From NCBI GenBank assembly GCA_038046785.1, contig JBBSVM010000003.1, positions 62,001-126,000 on the forward strand: DNA of 64,000 bases, read 5' to 3'. Shown in pieces: positions 63,720-64,000 of the stretch (within the stretch, counting starts at the first letter, position 1; each line of letters begins with the position of its first letter). The notes under the pieces are model-generated. The model was given only the letters and a program-made list of their open reading frames with translations. It ran no database searches and was not told the origin of the DNA. The translations under genes were made by a program, and so were the position numbers. The stretch is from JAHFTW01 sp038046785 (GTDB lineage Archaea; Thermoplasmatota; E2; JACPAO01; JAHFTW01).

Positions 63720-64000
63720 ATGCGCTGGACCTTGCTCACCGCCCTGTTGCTGACTGGCTGCGTGGCCGCTCCATTTGAGCCCACCTTTGCGGGCAACGAC
63801 AGCGCGCCTGAGCCGGGCAGTTTTCTGCTCGACCCCATCGAGGAAGGTGTCTTCTCCGTCGATACGGAAGGCCGGCTTGAACGCCTAACCAGCGGCTCGG
63901 GCGTCACGGTCGAGGCGGGCCGCGTCACCATTGACCTGCTCTCCAACATGGGAGAGAATAGCATCCCGCTCATCCTCGTGCAGTCGCTCACGGCCGGACG
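63720..64000 (+). CDS. Lipoprotein, partial (runs off window)
   Basis: 93 complete residues from the ATG at 63720, no stop before the edge. Signal MRWTLLTALLLTGC with lipid-site Cys 14, then a Pro-rich spacer and beta-rich sequence (EEGVFSVDTEGRLERL). It starts three bases after the peptidase stop, so it is in the same operon. Too short to assign. Confidence 0.65.
   Translation, partial: MRWTLLTALLLTGCVAAPFEPTFAGNDSAPEPGSFLLDPIEEGVFSVDTEGRLERLTSGSGVTVEAGRVTIDLLSNMGENSIPLILVQSLTAG

Overview
The window is archaeal. It carries eL42, eS27, aIF2-alpha, Nop10, an Orc1/Cdc6 initiator, an archaeal-type valyl-tRNA synthetase, a COG1325-type RNA-binding protein, fused gamma-alpha 2-oxoacid:ferredoxin oxidoreductase and archaeal pilins. 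G+C is high (about two thirds by eye). Promoters are short TATA boxes, and many lie close to 26 bp upstream of the start codon, so much of the transcriptome is probably leaderless. Gene content fits an aerobic, heterotrophic, high-GC euryarchaeon, perhaps of the Thermoplasmatota; that placement is inference. A run of 100 Ns at 11510-11609 shows a scaffolded draft assembly.

Layout. 1-5852 (minus): a type IV pilus-like machine (two GspF/ArlJ-type membrane proteins, a PilB/ArlI-type ATPase and a membrane protein). 5956-11491 (plus): two pilin-like proteins, the first very large with CARDB and 90-residue repeats, then two KaiC-like proteins, the second without a usable P-loop. 11778-16504: a PAS/GAF sensor with a frameshift, a membrane protein and three small KaiC-like paralogues without a P-loop. 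16532-27765: Orc1/Cdc6, lipoproteins, an ABC-2 exporter, a SufS-like desulfurase, an EamA exporter and valS. 27877-31080: korAB and a COG1325-type protein. 31446-35414: a 1322-residue HhH/zinc-ribbon/charged-helix protein. 35465-38330: the Nop10, aIF2-alpha, eS27, eL42 cluster, split by a GIY-YIG gene and a HicBA pair. 38520-50282: sialidase-like lipoprotein, isocitrate dehydrogenase, hybrid histidine kinase, DUF72, cupredoxin-like lipoprotein, thioesterase, a membrane-anchored double-wHTH sensor and membrane proteins. 50360-64000: fumarase, a second wHTH sensor, several lipoproteins (three more of the carboxypeptidase-regulatory family), an FAH-family enzyme, a DEDD exonuclease, aconitase and an S15-type peptidase/esterase.

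Physiology. Aconitase, isocitrate dehydrogenase, 2-oxoacid oxidoreductase and class II fumarase together point to an oxidative TCA cycle. The many lipoproteins, pilins and membrane sensors point to heavy investment in the cell surface.

Most unusual signal. At three loci the last codons of a gene, including its stop, occur again downstream on the same strand. The copies differ mainly at synonymous positions and are separated by arrays of GC-rich hairpins with GAA, GCA, GGA or GCGA loops: the COG1325-type gene at 31080, isocitrate dehydrogenase at 40304 and the KaiC-like gene at 11491. A related hairpin lies inside the 3' end of nop10, and weaker echoes of the fumarase and FAH 3' ends lie at 54002-54127. 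This looks like the footprint of small elements that insert at gene ends and restore the C-terminus.
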